Shown: positions 9,546-19,515 of the stretch, one piece after another
How the letters are laid out: each line of letters starts with the position of its first letter
Numbering within the stretch: the first letter of the stretch is position 1
DNA from: Sycobia sp. Sy_11
Lineage: Eukaryota; Arthropoda; Insecta; Hymenoptera; Epichrysomallidae
DNA: 64,000 nucleotides
Direction: 5' to 3'
Assembly (NCBI GenBank): GCA_018907035.1
Contig: JACCIC010000385.1
Coordinates: forward strand, 1 to 64,000
The notes under the pieces: model-generated
Told to the model about the DNA's origin: nothing
The model's database searches: none
What the model saw: only the letters and a program-made list of their open reading frames with translations
Position numbers and translations under genes: made by a program

Positions 9546-10343
9546 ATGATTGAGCATAAAACTCGGAAGCATTCAAAAAAGGAAGGACGTGGATTGCTCG
9601 ATAGAGTAATCAACAATTTACCTATCGAAATGCATCTTCCTGGTTATCAATACTGTGGCCCTGGAACTAAATTAACAAAGCGATTAAAAAGGGGTGATCC
9701 GGGAATAAATGAACTAGATAAGGCATGTAAAGAACATGACATTGAGTACTCTAATAAAAACAGTAATCGTAAAGTGGCTGATATAAAGCTTGCTAATAAA
9801 GCTTGGCAACTGATTAAAGCTAAAGATGCTAGTCTTGCGGAGAAAGCCTCAGCTCTAGCGGTTGCCAGTGCTATGAAATTAAAGGCAAAAACTGGAATGG
9901 GGCTGAAATTCAACAAATTGGTGACAGCAGCGAAAAAATCATTGAAATCAGGTAAACATTCACGCAAAGTCATACAGTCCGCCTTAAAAGGTGCTCGTCA
10001 AGCTCTTAAGAATAGTGGTTGTAAGAAGAAAGTTCTCATTCCACGTGTGATACCCCTTCCGTCTAAAATTGGCGGAGTTCTTCCTTTCCTTATTCCACTG
10101 TTCGCAGGACTAAGTGCAACTGGTGCTTTAGCCGGAGGTGCTGCTGGAATAGCTAAAGCAGTAAATGATGCTAAAGCTGCTCAGAAAGATTATCAAGAAA
10201 GTAAGCGACATAATAAGACGATGGAAGCTATTGCTTTAGGTAAAGGTCTCTATCTGAAGCCATATAAACGTGGAATGGGATTATTTCTCAAACCGCATGT
10301 CGGACACGGTCTAATGAAAAGAAAAAAAAAAACTTCAATTTAA
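9546..10343 (+). CDS. Membrane-active minor capsid protein with phospholipase A2 motif
   Basis: This is an intact 265-residue frame. Residues about 34-70 carry the calcium-loop and catalytic motifs of secreted/parvoviral PLA2: YQYCGPGTKL and, about 23 residues later, DKACKEHDIEYS with the His-Asp pair. A Lys-rich middle follows. Next is a hydrophobic Gly/Ala segment (KIGGVLPFLIPLFAGL onward, about 173-205) like an adenovirus pVI/pX-type membrane-lytic or core peptide; it contains LAGGA, which fits the adenain cleavage consensus. The C terminus is very basic. Known relatives in parvoviruses use the PLA2 domain to breach endosomes. A comparable role here is inferred. It is followed after two bases by the protease frame. 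Confidence 0.85.
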   Translation: MIEHKTRKHSKKEGRGLLDRVINNLPIEMHLPGYQYCGPGTKLTKRLKRGDPGINELDKACKEHDIEYSNKNSNRKVADIKLANKAWQLIKAKDASLAEKASALAVASAMKLKAKTGMGLKFNKLVTAAKKSLKSGKHSRKVIQSALKGARQALKNSGCKKKVLIPRVIPLPSKIGGVLPFLIPLFAGLSATGALAGGAAGIAKAVNDAKAAQKDYQESKRHNKTMEAIALGKGLYLKPYKRGMGLFLKPHVGHGLMKRKKKTSI

Positions 10344-10345
10344 TT

Positions 10346-10702
10346 TTGCCAAATCGTCCACTAACAAACTTTGATCTTATAAAATATGCACATATATTAC
10401 AAATTCCACATTTTCGAGGTGTTTACATGAGAAATAGCCTTCCTCGTAATGGACCATGGAATAACGAATCTGCCATTGTTAATCTCGAAGATTCGCAAAA
10501 TAAAGGTACTCATTGGGTCAGTTATCGAAAGAGAGGATCTGACGTCACCTACTTTGATAGCTTTGGTGACCTCAAACCTCCCATAGATCTTATGAAATAT
10601 TTCAATGTGAAAGAAGTGAAATACAACTATACAAGATATCAGAATTTCGACTCATTCATTTGCGGTCATCTTTGTCTTTGTTTTTTAACTGAAAGTCTAT
10701 AA
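10346..10702 (+). CDS. Adenain-like cysteine protease, no ATG start visible
   Basis: This is the capsid-maturation protease of the adenain/Ulp1 fold. The catalytic His is in GTHWVSY, the Asp in YFDSFGD, the oxyanion-side Gln in RYQNFDS and the Cys in ICGHLC. The spacing matches the family and no stop interrupts it. The frame has no ATG before the conserved N terminus: the first codon after the PLA2 stop in this frame is TTG at 10346, and the first ATG is about 28 codons in, after residues that look conserved. Either a near-cognate start, translational coupling to the upstream stop (two bases away) or a lost ATG must be involved. At about 118 residues it is at the short end for the family. Confidence 0.85.
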   Translation: MPNRPLTNFDLIKYAHILQIPHFRGVYMRNSLPRNGPWNNESAIVNLEDSQNKGTHWVSYRKRGSDVTYFDSFGDLKPPIDLMKYFNVKEVKYNYTRYQNFDSFICGHLCLCFLTESL

Positions 10703-10747
10703 AAAGAATTTGTCAGATAAAATTTGATCATTTTCGCTGAATCAGTC

Positions 10748-11434
10748 ATGGAAGATAGTTTCACTTTGACACTTTCAGGAAAATCTTCTGTCTTAGAAGC
10801 CCAATACTTTCCATCCATTGAATTACCAAAGCATAAAAATTATGTTTTAGGTTTAGTCGAACTTTTAACCTTTAATTCAATTCCAAATATTGACAATACA
10901 AATAATCAACTTCATTTAAAAGGAGAAATTATTACTATCCCCATTGGTAGTTACGAGATTGATGATATAAATCAATTTTTATCTAATACATTGAAATCAA
11001 AAGGAATTGAATTTTCCTTGAAAGCTAACAATAATACATTTAAAAGTGAAATTAAGTGCAGTGTTTCGTTAGACCTTAGACCTGAAAAATCAATCGGTCG
11101 AGTGTTGGGTTTTACTCCTCGTACTCTCCAAGAAAATATAGAACACCGTTCTGATTTACCAGTGAAAATATTGAAAATCAACGCACTCAGAGTCGAGTGT
11201 AACATTACTGCAGGAGCTTTCATTAACAACCAAAAAGTTCATACTATTCATGAATTCTTTCCCAGTGTTCCTCCAGGATATAAAATCATTGAAATTCCAT
11301 CACATGTTATATATCTACCACTTAATGTTAAGTGCATAGATAATATACAAGTTCGAATTGTCGATCAGGACGGCAATCTAGTTAATTTTCGAGAAGAGGA
11401 AATCACTGTTAGACTTCATATCAAATCTATATAA
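10748..11434 (+). CDS. Penton-like minor capsid protein (single jelly roll)
   Basis: This is an intact 228-residue frame. I choose the ATG at 10748 (MEDSFTLTLSG) over the upstream near-cognate codon at 10724. The sequence is a succession of short beta-strand-like segments (FTLTLSG, YVLGLVELLTF, IITIPIGSYEI, LHIKSI at the end), with an RPEKSIGRVLGF block. I recognise this as the Polinton penton-type minor capsid protein. It would form the capsid vertices together with the major capsid protein encoded just downstream. No lesion is seen. Confidence 0.8.
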   Translation: MEDSFTLTLSGKSSVLEAQYFPSIELPKHKNYVLGLVELLTFNSIPNIDNTNNQLHLKGEIITIPIGSYEIDDINQFLSNTLKSKGIEFSLKANNNTFKSEIKCSVSLDLRPEKSIGRVLGFTPRTLQENIEHRSDLPVKILKINALRVECNITAGAFINNQKVHTIHEFFPSVPPGYKIIEIPSHVIYLPLNVKCIDNIQVRIVDQDGNLVNFREEEITVRLHIKSI

Positions 11435-11477
11435 TGGGGATTGTTTATAATTCTAGCACACATATAAGTACTCCATC

Positions 11478-11657
11478 ATGGCAATCGACAATCAGTCGAT
11501 TGAAGAGTTTGAAACCGTTAACACTGAAGAACATTCAGTTCCTACAAAGTCTAGGTCTAAAAGTTCGTGGAAAAAAATTAGCTGTATAATTTTCTGCTGC
11601 TTTCTGAAAAAAAATGGACGAAATACTAAAAATTCAATCAGGTGTAGCATTCGATGA
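11478..11657 (+). CDS. Small basic ORF with hydrophobic Cys-rich segment, overlapping the capsid gene
   Basis: This 59-codon frame starts at ATG 11478, between the penton-like and major capsid genes, and overlaps the latter by 44 bases. It has an acidic first third (IEEFETVNTEEH), a Ser/Lys/Arg stretch, then ISCIIFCCFL, a short hydrophobic patch that could be a membrane anchor, and a basic tail. It is below usual annotation length. Its position and composition make a small virion or membrane protein plausible, but this could also be chance. Confidence 0.35.
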   Translation: MAIDNQSIEEFETVNTEEHSVPTKSRSKSSWKKISCIIFCCFLKKNGRNTKNSIRCSIR

Positions 11658-12855
11658 GTCAATTGCTCATTATGAAATTCACGCACATCAACTATACACA
11701 TCACTAAACTTTGATCATAATGATGAAATTCGCATTTCCATCCAACACCAAGATCTGTGTCTTCTGCCATCACGTAGTTCTATCCATATCTATGGAAAAT
11801 TACAAAACACTGCTGGAAATGCACCAACTAAATCTAGATTCGTCAACAATGGTATTTGTCATCTTTTTGATGAAATTCGCTACGAAATTAATGGCGTTGA
11901 GATAGACAAAAGTAAAAATGTTGGATTGAGTAGTGTCATGAAAGGATGGGCTTCATTCAATACCAACGAGACGTTCATGCTTGAAAATGCAGGCTGGATT
12001 GGCAACGAAGAAACAACGAGAACATTGATAGATAGGCATGGAAACTTCGACGTTTCTATTCCTCTAAGTATGATTTTGGGCTTCGCAGAAGATTACAGAA
12101 AAATTGTAATTAACATGAAACATGAACTCATTCTGGTAAGATCAAGATCTGACCTGAATGCCATAATCCAGGAAGGTAGTATAGTTGGTAATAATACTAC
12201 ATATGAAGAATATAACATAAAAATAACAAAAATAGAATGGTTAATGCCTTATGTCATTGCTTCTGATAAACAAAAAATCCAACTTTTAAATTTCATTGGC
12301 AAAGATAATCCCATCCCAATGTGTTATCGTTCATGGGAACTATTTGAATATCCTGTTCTGCCAAGCGCCAATAAGCATGTGTGGACAGTCAAAACTTCCA
12401 ATCAATTGGAGAAACCACGTTATGTGATTCTCGGCTTACAGACAAAGAAAAAATTTCAAGCATCCGCAAACGCCAGTCGTTTTGATCATTGCAATATAAC
12501 TAACGTGAGACTTTTTTTAAATTCTCAATATTATCCATACAATAATTTAAACCTTGACATATCTAATAATCAATATGCAATACTGTATGATATGTATGCA
12601 AATTTCCAAAAAACATACTATACAAGGGATCCTCAACCACTACTTTCAAAGAAACAGTTTCTCGATAATGAACCTCTCATAGTAATTGATTGCTCACGAC
12701 AAAATGAATCTCTAAAGAGCGCTCCTGTAGATGTACGTTTAGAATTTGAGGCTAAAGAGAACTTTCCAGCCAATACTACAGCTTATTGCTTGATCTTGCA
12801 CGATCGCATAGTTCAGTATAATCCCATCAGTGGAGATGTAAGAAAGGTTATTTAA
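11614..12855 (+). CDS. Double-jelly-roll major capsid protein (hexon-like)
   Basis: This is an intact 413-residue frame from ATG 11614. The pattern of many beta strands and the blocks LFDEIRYEINGVEID, MKGWASFN and LFEYPVLPSANKHVWTVKTS are what I recognise as the Polinton/adintovirus major capsid protein. The protein builds the pseudo-hexagonal capsomers. It is the last gene of the plus-strand cluster PLA2 - protease - penton - small ORF - capsid. There is no stop or frameshift, in contrast to the replication genes. Poly(A) signals (AATAAATAAATAAA) follow at about 12892-12905. Confidence 0.9.
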   Translation: MDEILKIQSGVAFDESIAHYEIHAHQLYTSLNFDHNDEIRISIQHQDLCLLPSRSSIHIYGKLQNTAGNAPTKSRFVNNGICHLFDEIRYEINGVEIDKSKNVGLSSVMKGWASFNTNETFMLENAGWIGNEETTRTLIDRHGNFDVSIPLSMILGFAEDYRKIVINMKHELILVRSRSDLNAIIQEGSIVGNNTTYEEYNIKITKIEWLMPYVIASDKQKIQLLNFIGKDNPIPMCYRSWELFEYPVLPSANKHVWTVKTSNQLEKPRYVILGLQTKKKFQASANASRFDHCNITNVRLFLNSQYYPYNNLNLDISNNQYAILYDMYANFQKTYYTRDPQPLLSKKQFLDNEPLIVIDCSRQNESLKSAPVDVRLEFEAKENFPANTTAYCLILHDRIVQYNPISGDVRKVI

Positions 12856-13237
12856 ATATTGCTAAATTCAAAGAAGAAGAAAAATGAAAAAAATAAATAA
12901 ATAAAAAAATAAAAAAAGTAGTTGACTTTGCTATAGGCATCACGGCACATAAAGGTATTCTACTACACCTAAAGTCTACTCACCTGTCAAGTGAGACATG
13001 CCCCCCCCCAGCCCTCTAGTAGAGAACCCAAAGTATACTCGCATGTAAAGTATGTCATGTTCTGCTCTCCTCTACCATCAATGGTGTTCGCCTTTTCTCA
13101 CACGTATATTAAATTTTAATGTATGAAAAAAAAGATGAAACGAGTCGTTCCCCATCTCTCTCTCATTATCTAATATAGCGAGAGCGGCATCGTTTTCGGG
13201 AGGTGACCTCATTCTCTATACATTACAATATGCATGG
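12856..13237. other. Right flank of the Polinton, probable terminal region
   Basis: Noncoding. It starts with AATAAA repeats serving the capsid cluster, then C- and G-rich stretches and CTCTCT motifs. It is the likely place for the right terminal repeat, but without the left end the boundary cannot be fixed. Confidence 0.35.
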
Positions 13238-13350
13238 GGGGCTCAGCACAGTTTTCAAGGGGGGGAGGTGTGCTTGAATGCCCACAGGGCCAAAGCACAG
13301 ATTTCAGGGGGGGAGAGTGTGCCAGAATGCCCATGTGCTAGAATGCCCAT
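13238..13350 (+). repeat. Tandem repeat, about 49-bp unit, 2.3 copies
   Basis: Two imperfect units (13238-13286 and 13287-13335) share GCACAG, a G7 run, and GAATGCCCA near their ends. A third partial copy (TGCTAGAATGCCCATAG) follows. It sits right at the presumed Polinton edge. Confidence 0.7.
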
Positions 13351-15069
13351 AGCCTATCTACTAACTTTATATTGGTTTATTTTACAATTTGAAATTACTT
13401 TTAGTTCACGTTCAAATACAGAAGATGGTGATCCGAGTTCAAATCCCGGTCTCAGCCGATTGACACAAGCACTGTTGTAATAAATTACATGTGCTTTGTT
13501 TACAAACACATCGTAGACCTCCGTATTTGAAAGCATAAACAGAGCGAAGTTAAATAACATTAAAAAAACATGTATTATTATGTATTCCTTTATCATAAAC
13601 AGTAGGACATCTGACTATATCAGTGAAATGATTTATAATTAATTATAGAATATTTTTTGTGTTAATATATTAAAATCATGTGTATTTAACGGTAATTTTT
13701 ATTAAATAAAAGTTCTATGCTTTATAAGTGTTTTTTGGTTTCTATTTGAAAATAACATGTAAAATTATTGTTTATTTTTTGTGTTATTATTCAAAATTAT
13801 ATGCATATAAGTAAAGCTATTATTTAAAATATTTTATTAATAATTAAATTTGAAACTATTTTCTATATTATTAAAAAAGCATAAAATGAAATATTTAAAA
13901 TTATTTAAATATACTTTAAGTTATACCACGGGGATTTTTGAACACCTAGTACTTTTTAATACATTTACGTAAATAATATTGTTATACAATTTCATATAAA
14001 TATGGAATTTTAGACGAAAAGTTGTACATGTACAAAGTTTATGAATAAATAATTATCTTTAAAATCTGATCATACAATTAATTAGATCTATTGGATTATT
14101 TTAGCCTTCTATAAATAATAAAGAAAAAAATACTTGAAACTAAATATTGGACAACTTCGTAAAAGGTATGTAAATATATGTGCCCACTGGGTCTTATTAC
14201 CATCTGCGTCTTTGCTGCTGTGCGCAGCAACTAATTTATGAATTTATTGTTTAGATGCTGTTTAGATGCCTGAAGTTTTTTTATAGGTTTTAAACTTCTC
14301 ACAAAGGCTTGCAGAGTTTTCAATTTCAAGTACTGTATTTAGTTTTGTATTGTCCTTTCGTTTGAATAGACGTATTTTCTTTCCTCGTGTGAAATAAAGT
14401 TCATATTAAGAGATTATTTCGTGTATCGTTATTTCAATATTCCACCTACTATATTTAATAAAAATTCAATAAGATCCAATTAGTAAAAATTCTTTTCTAA
14501 TATCATTTATTATATCTTATGTAATTTATTAATATTCATTATATCCAACATTAGATTTATATTTATTATAGGATTAAAGTTATAGAATGGAAAGAGAGAA
14601 AGAATATATAAAATAACATATATTTGTAAAAGGCATTTAATTTTTAACAATACTTTTCTATTAATAATAACTAAAAATTATTTGTAAATAATAAAATGAA
14701 TATGATAAAATATTAGAGTTAATAATTCTAATTATACGGTTGATACTTTGAACGATCATTCAAATTAGTCTATAGTACTACAAATTATAAATAACTTATT
14801 ATCAATAAATGAATATCCAATATTAGATAAAATATTAGAATGAATAATTCTAATTATGAGGTTTGTATTTTGGATGATCATATATCATCAGGCATAATTT
14901 TATCTGCTATGTGTTTATATATATACTGTATAGCTATTATTATATTAAAGCGTCTTACTATATTATATCTTAAAGTATCTTATTATACTACACATATGTC
15001 TTACTGCTGAACTTTTGCTACAGTTTGAACGGTTTGAGTGCTGGAAATTTTTGATGTGTATTACTGTTA
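13351..15069. other. AT-rich noncoding DNA, with an LTR-like repeat block at 14238-14475
   Basis: No gene is seen. At 13434-13456 a GAGTTCAAATCCCGG stretch resembles a tRNA T-arm/B-box. The block 14238-14475 recurs in inverted orientation at about 19275-19515, where it lies beside copia pol. It is therefore probably a solo or truncated copia-type LTR. The rest is low-complexity A/T sequence. Confidence 0.5.
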
Positions 15070-16152
15070 CGAGGGAAGGCGAATAAGTTCTTAGAAAATA
15101 TAAGAGATGGCACTCGTAGCATCAAAAATACACTGTTTCTAGTAATTATCATTCCTCACTAGGTATCTGGCAAAGTTGCAGCCATATTCATCTAGTGGTT
15201 TCGTTTTTATCGTCAGTTGAGGTAAATAACTTTTGTTTGCATAAGAAAATGGACAAAAGTGAGTTTAAAGCGATGATTAAACTTTTCTATTTAAAAAGCT
15301 TAACAGCAAAAGAAATAAAAGCTGAGTTGAATTCAGTTCATGGCACATCTGCCCCTGTTTTTGCAACAGCTTACAATTTGAAAAATGAATTTAAACGTGT
15401 CCGTATATCAACAGAGGATAAACATCATTCAGGACGTCCCGTAGACGTGAGTACCCCGGAAATTAGTGATAAAATCCACGATATGGTGTTAAGTGACCCA
15501 GACGAGTTTCTGAATAGATTAATCACTGTATATGAAACATCGATACACCACTACACTCCAGAGAGGAAAGAACAGTCTAAACAATGGATTATTAAAGGCG
15601 AACGAGCTTCAAAGAAAACAAACACGGTCAAATCAGCTGGAAAGATTAAGGCTACTGTGTTTTGGGATGCACATTATATTATCCTTATTGACTATTTGGA
15701 AAAGGGACAGACGATTAATGGAAAGTATTACGAGTCATTATTAAGTCAGCTACATGAGAAAATAAAAGAAAATCGTTCTCATTTGAAGAAAAAAAGTCTT
15801 CTTTATCCAGGATAATGCATGAGTGCATACATGTGCAGTTTCGATGATTAAAATTCAGGAATTGCGGTTTGAATCAATAGACTAGATCTGGCCCCGAGTG
15901 ACTTCTTATTTCCAAATTTTAAAAAATGGCTCAGCGGACAACGGTTTACGTCAAATGAAAAGGTCATCACTCACACAAATGCTTATTTTGAAGAACTACA
16001 ACAATCATACTTTTCTGAAGGCTTAAAAAAATTGGAGATACGTCTGTCAAAGTGTATTGAACTTGAAGGAGATTATGTTGAAAAATAAAAAGAAATTTAG
16101 CCCAAAAAATTGTTTTTTTATCTTTTTCTATAGACTTATTGACCTACCCTCG
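15070..16152 (+). mobile_element. Mariner element, internally deleted
   Basis: The terminal inverted repeats are visible. The left end CGAGGGAAGGCGAATAAG (15070) mirrors the right end CTTATTGACCTACCCTCG (to 16152) with few differences. A TA precedes the left end; the right flank is TTCTA, so the target duplication is decayed. At about 1.08 kb it is shorter than a normal 1.3-kb mariner because the transposase gene has an internal deletion. Confidence 0.8.
15249..16088 (+). pseudogene. Mariner transposase, deleted and frameshifted
   Basis: The gene starts at ATG 15249 with an N-terminal HTH region (FYLKSLTAKEIKAEL, residues about 12-26) and the linker block HHSGRPVDVSTPE. After MVLSD (about 15507) the frame jumps directly to a region that normally lies much further on (EQSKQWI), so roughly 90 residues including the second HTH are missing. 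The first catalytic Asp region is degraded. A one-base loss in an A run near 15790 moves the reading to the next frame, which contains FIQDNA (second Asp) followed by a stop. Recognisable fragments of the C terminus run to 16088. The product is certainly inactive. Confidence 0.85.
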
Positions 16153-16182
16153 TTCTATATATATATATATATATAGATACAT

Positions 16183-17203
16183 ATTGTAACGCGGGAAATG
16201 CGTTACATTGCTTTCAGCGAACAAAATATTTTCCATATTAATATTATCGGCCAGTAAATCCAAATGATAAACAAAAGATAGTTTGGTTTCAGTTATTCGA
16301 CCAAATATCCCGCGAGTCGCGAGCCATACCGAGCGGAAATGGGTGAGAAGAAATAGTCTTCCCCGCTACGCCATTTCGAGAGGGCCGCGGCTGATGACGG
16401 GTTTAGAGAAGTATACTTCTCTCTCTTGCCTTTCGGAGCCCGAGCGAGTAACAGCTCTCTCTTGAGAAGATTCCGGTTCCAGGTAACTAAGAAGCGGGGC
16501 GGCAAGAAGCTATCGAAGGCTAACGAGCGGTGAGGGTGGCCTCAATACCCGTGCACAAGGACAATTTCAGGTCTCGTACGAGAGGCAATCCTGCGAGAAC
16601 GAGAAATCAACAATTAAGCCGGGAACAATCATCCCGAGAAGCCTGCCACGGCATACGAGCCACCACCGAGGAGTGAGGGGCGAGTGGAGAGCGCGGGGTA
16701 ACTTCTCCTCTTCAGTTCTGTCCTCGAGTGAGGTTTTCGCGAGATCTACAGGGAGCCGCCCTGGGATCATTAGTATAATTTAGTAGATCGTTAAGTAAAT
16801 ATCATGCTAGCTCGGTGTGAATTATTTGCGACGTAATCGTTTCTATCCACACCGCGTGGAGTTCGCCGTCCTGGAAAGACTGTCGTGACCACCTTCCTAA
16901 CGCGGAGCGCGTGTTCGTTCAGTGCTGCGTGACCGACGTAAACATATAAGGCGAGCTAACTACAGCTCGCGCTGAGAGCCGTGTCTCAGTTGCCGCCCAA
17001 CGGTTATTTCACCGGTCATATTGTTGAGAAAATTAAATAAATCTTTAATTAGTAGTCTCATGTAACAGACGCCTCAGTATCATAGCACACATCACCTTCC
17101 CTCTTTTCAGGAAGACGAGTTCCGCAAAAATCAGGTAAGGTGTTATATAGTAATATAATCGGCGCCGGTGGATGGATGACCACCGCGAGGCTGCCGTTAT
17201 ATA
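16183..17203 (+). repeat. 5' LTR of gypsy element 1
   Basis: It starts with TGTAACGCGGG and ends just before TGGCGCTCAACGTGGGG, a primer-binding-site-like sequence at 17205. From about 16250 it aligns by eye with 27070-28050 in direct orientation; shared landmarks are ATATCCCGCGAGTCGCGAG and GCCGCCCTGGGATCA. Many substitutions separate the two, implying age. Confidence 0.8.
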
Positions 17204-17645
17204 ATGGCGCTCAACGTGGGGCCAGGCGTGGTGTTAGAAGAAGCTAAAATCGGGACAATTCGTACCGAGCAACAGCACATAGAGAGCATTGGTGCGAAAT
17301 CGTGCGACCAAGCCGCGTGAGCGAATGCGTGATGCGCACGCAGATATGCACAGCGAGCATTTGAGCCGTGTACGCATCGAGAAATGGGCGTTAGTATTCG
17401 AGTACATAGCATGTAGAATAGTCTAATTTCGGAAATTTTAAAAAGTGTTTAAGAAGTAGAATAGATTAGTACCTAGGATAAATAGGATTAGTTACAGATA
17501 ATTGCGAAGTTAAATAGATAGGAATTAGAATAGCCATAGTTTAGTTAGTAGTAAAAAAAGAAAAAAAAACAATTCACCAAAGCCGCGTGTACAGAGAACG
17601 TGCAGCGGAATGAGAAAGAGAGAGACAGACAGAGAGAGAGAGAGA

Positions 17646-17698
<53 letters not shown>

Positions 17699-19274
17699 AG
17701 AGCGACTGTGAAACGAACAATTCAACAGGGAGATCCTCTTTGAAATCATAACATTTCAGGAAGTAAGACAGCAAAAGGTGAGTGGGAATCTCATTTTCTA
17801 TAATAATAGTGCTAGGGACTATAAGAAAAAGGTAACCTAACCTCCAGGACAAGGACTATTGTAGACTTGATACTGCATTAAATATATATTAGAATATTTA
17901 GAATATTATAGTAGAAAAATTTACAATACAATATTATATTTAAAAGTGATATAAAAAAAAAGAAAACTTTAAAATTACTTTTTTAGTGAGCGAATAAACA
18001 AGGAAATTTTAATGATAAATCATCATAAGATTTTATATCAGCAGGTATTCATTTTAAGTGGTGTTAATTTGTACAAAATGCAAATTACTTACCTTGCAAA
18101 ATATTGATTACACTATATAAAAACACGGGTTTGATGGTGTATAATTAAAAGCAAACAAGAGAATTAGTTTATTCTATACGTGTATTCAAATAGATAATTA
18201 ATCTAAAAATATTGAGCTCATACGTGCATTAGAAAGAATATTAAACAATTTGTATTGTATTAAAATAAGAAGTTATGAAATAAAGTTACTACATATTGAA
18301 ACATGTGGACGATATACTTGATAAGTATTTACTTTTCTCAGATATATTGTTCAATGAATTAAGTTCTGAAATTAATATAGAGCAAAATTAGTATTTATCT
18401 GTATTGTATACGCTATATATAAATAGGAATAAAGTGTATTTAGATGAATAATACAAATTCTAATTCTTGTATTTGTTAAGAATAGTATATTATTGTAAAA
18501 CATTATAATGGAGAAAAGGAAAAGTGTATATTTTAAATTAATTATAAAGAAAATTCATAAGATAGTTAGGTTTATTATTTAATATATCAAAAAAAAAAAT
18601 TAAATAAGGGAAACACGTCATTTTTCCATCTCTTAAGTTATCCATAGCAAAATGATAAGACTACAATTCTGAAAAAAAATAGAGTGTTAGATTAAACGCA
18701 TAATGAGTATTAATAAGATAGTTAAGTATTAGATAACAGAATACGTCACTTTTTTTACATTAGTATCATAAGTAATTCTTTTGCTTAAAAGAACAGTTAT
18801 TGTTAATACCACATTTATTTTTATAAAATAATTCTAATAGATTACAGATACCCAATATTGGAGATTGCTAAAAAGTTAGTATAAATTTTCATAATTTAGC
18901 TACATTAAAAAATTTTTCCCTATGTGTATTCTGATTCTGTAATCATTAGGAAACAAAAAAATGTATAAAATTATCTTCGTAAAAACATATTATAATATAA
19001 ATATTCATATATATTGTTTAAGTTTAACCTTTCAGTGACTTAAAACTTAGTTTTTTTTTCAAATCAATAATTATTTTTCTATTTATTTCAATGTATACAC
19101 AATCAGTTAGTACTCGTCTTAGGTGATCACTTCCAGAAAAATTATATTATATATTAGAAATTTAGGATGACTGTTAATTTGAGCTTGATAAAGCATAGGT
19201 ATTTCTTTCGAAGAATTTTTTGATTTAAACAGCATATCAGAAGTCAAAGAAAATAATTATATGTTTAATTTTTA
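17204..19274. other. Gypsy 1 leader followed by AT-rich DNA; (GA)n at 17607-17702
   Basis: After the PBS-like site at 17205 there is about 650 bp of moderately GC-balanced leader with a long imperfect (GA)n tract. From 17860 the sequence becomes strongly AT-rich and featureless up to the copia LTR-like block. No coding frame is credible. Confidence 0.5.
17607..17702 (+). repeat. (GA)n microsatellite
   Basis: Nearly pure GA dinucleotides with a few interruptions (GAC, TGA, AAA). It creates artefactual Ser/Leu-rich frames on the other strand. Confidence 0.95.
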
Positions 19275-19515
19275 CTATGAACAAATTATTGAATTTTTAT
19301 TAAATATAGAAGGTGGAATGTTAAAATAAAGCTACACGAAATAATCTTTTAACATGAACTTTATTTTAAACGAGGAAAGAAAAGACGTCTATTCAAACGA
19401 AAGGACAACGCAAGACTAATTACAATACTCGAAATTGAAAGCTCTGTAAGCCTTTGTGAGAAGCTTAAAACCTATAAAAAAACATCAGGCATCTAAACAA
19501 TAAACTTGCAACATT
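19275..19515 (-). repeat. Copia-type LTR-like block, inverted copy of 14238-14475
   Basis: The reverse complement matches 14238-14475 over about 235 bp; shared landmarks are GTTTAGATGCCTGA, GTCCTTTCGTTTGAATAGACG and GATTATTTCGTGTA. It lies immediately downstream (in the minus sense) of a copia RNase H region, the position of a 3' LTR. The shared homology runs slightly past any TG...CA boundary I can draw, so the ends are uncertain. Confidence 0.65.

Larger units (their letters stand above)
1..13237. mobile_element. Polinton/Maverick (adintovirus-like) integrated element, left end outside window
   Basis: This is a contiguous block of virus-type genes: protein-primed PolB, DDE integrase, FtsK/HerA-type packaging ATPase, adenain-like protease, PLA2-motif membrane-active protein, penton-like and double-jelly-roll capsid proteins. 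That set defines Polintons and adintoviruses. The genes lie in blocks: a minus-strand gene at the left edge, PolB plus a small gene on plus, four genes on minus (9449 to 6323), and the capsid cluster on plus (9546 to 12855). I found no terminal inverted repeat partner for the right flank inside the window, so the left terminus must lie before base 1 and the right end is only approximate. Lesions in PolB, integrase, ATPase and the left-edge gene indicate an immobile copy, while the capsid genes remain open. Naming it Polinton or adintovirus is a matter of convention; the gene content supports both. Confidence 0.93.

Noticed and set aside
13430..13460. Possible tRNA gene or SINE (B-box-like GAGTTCAAATCCCGG)
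   Set aside because: No A-box, acceptor stem or anticodon arm is visible; at best a fragment.
14880..14910. Second hammerhead-like CTGATGA on the minus strand
   Set aside because: No stem II or GAAA partner at the right spacing.
17525..17852. Ser/Leu repeat proteins on the minus strand
   Set aside because: Artefact of the (GA)n microsatellite.
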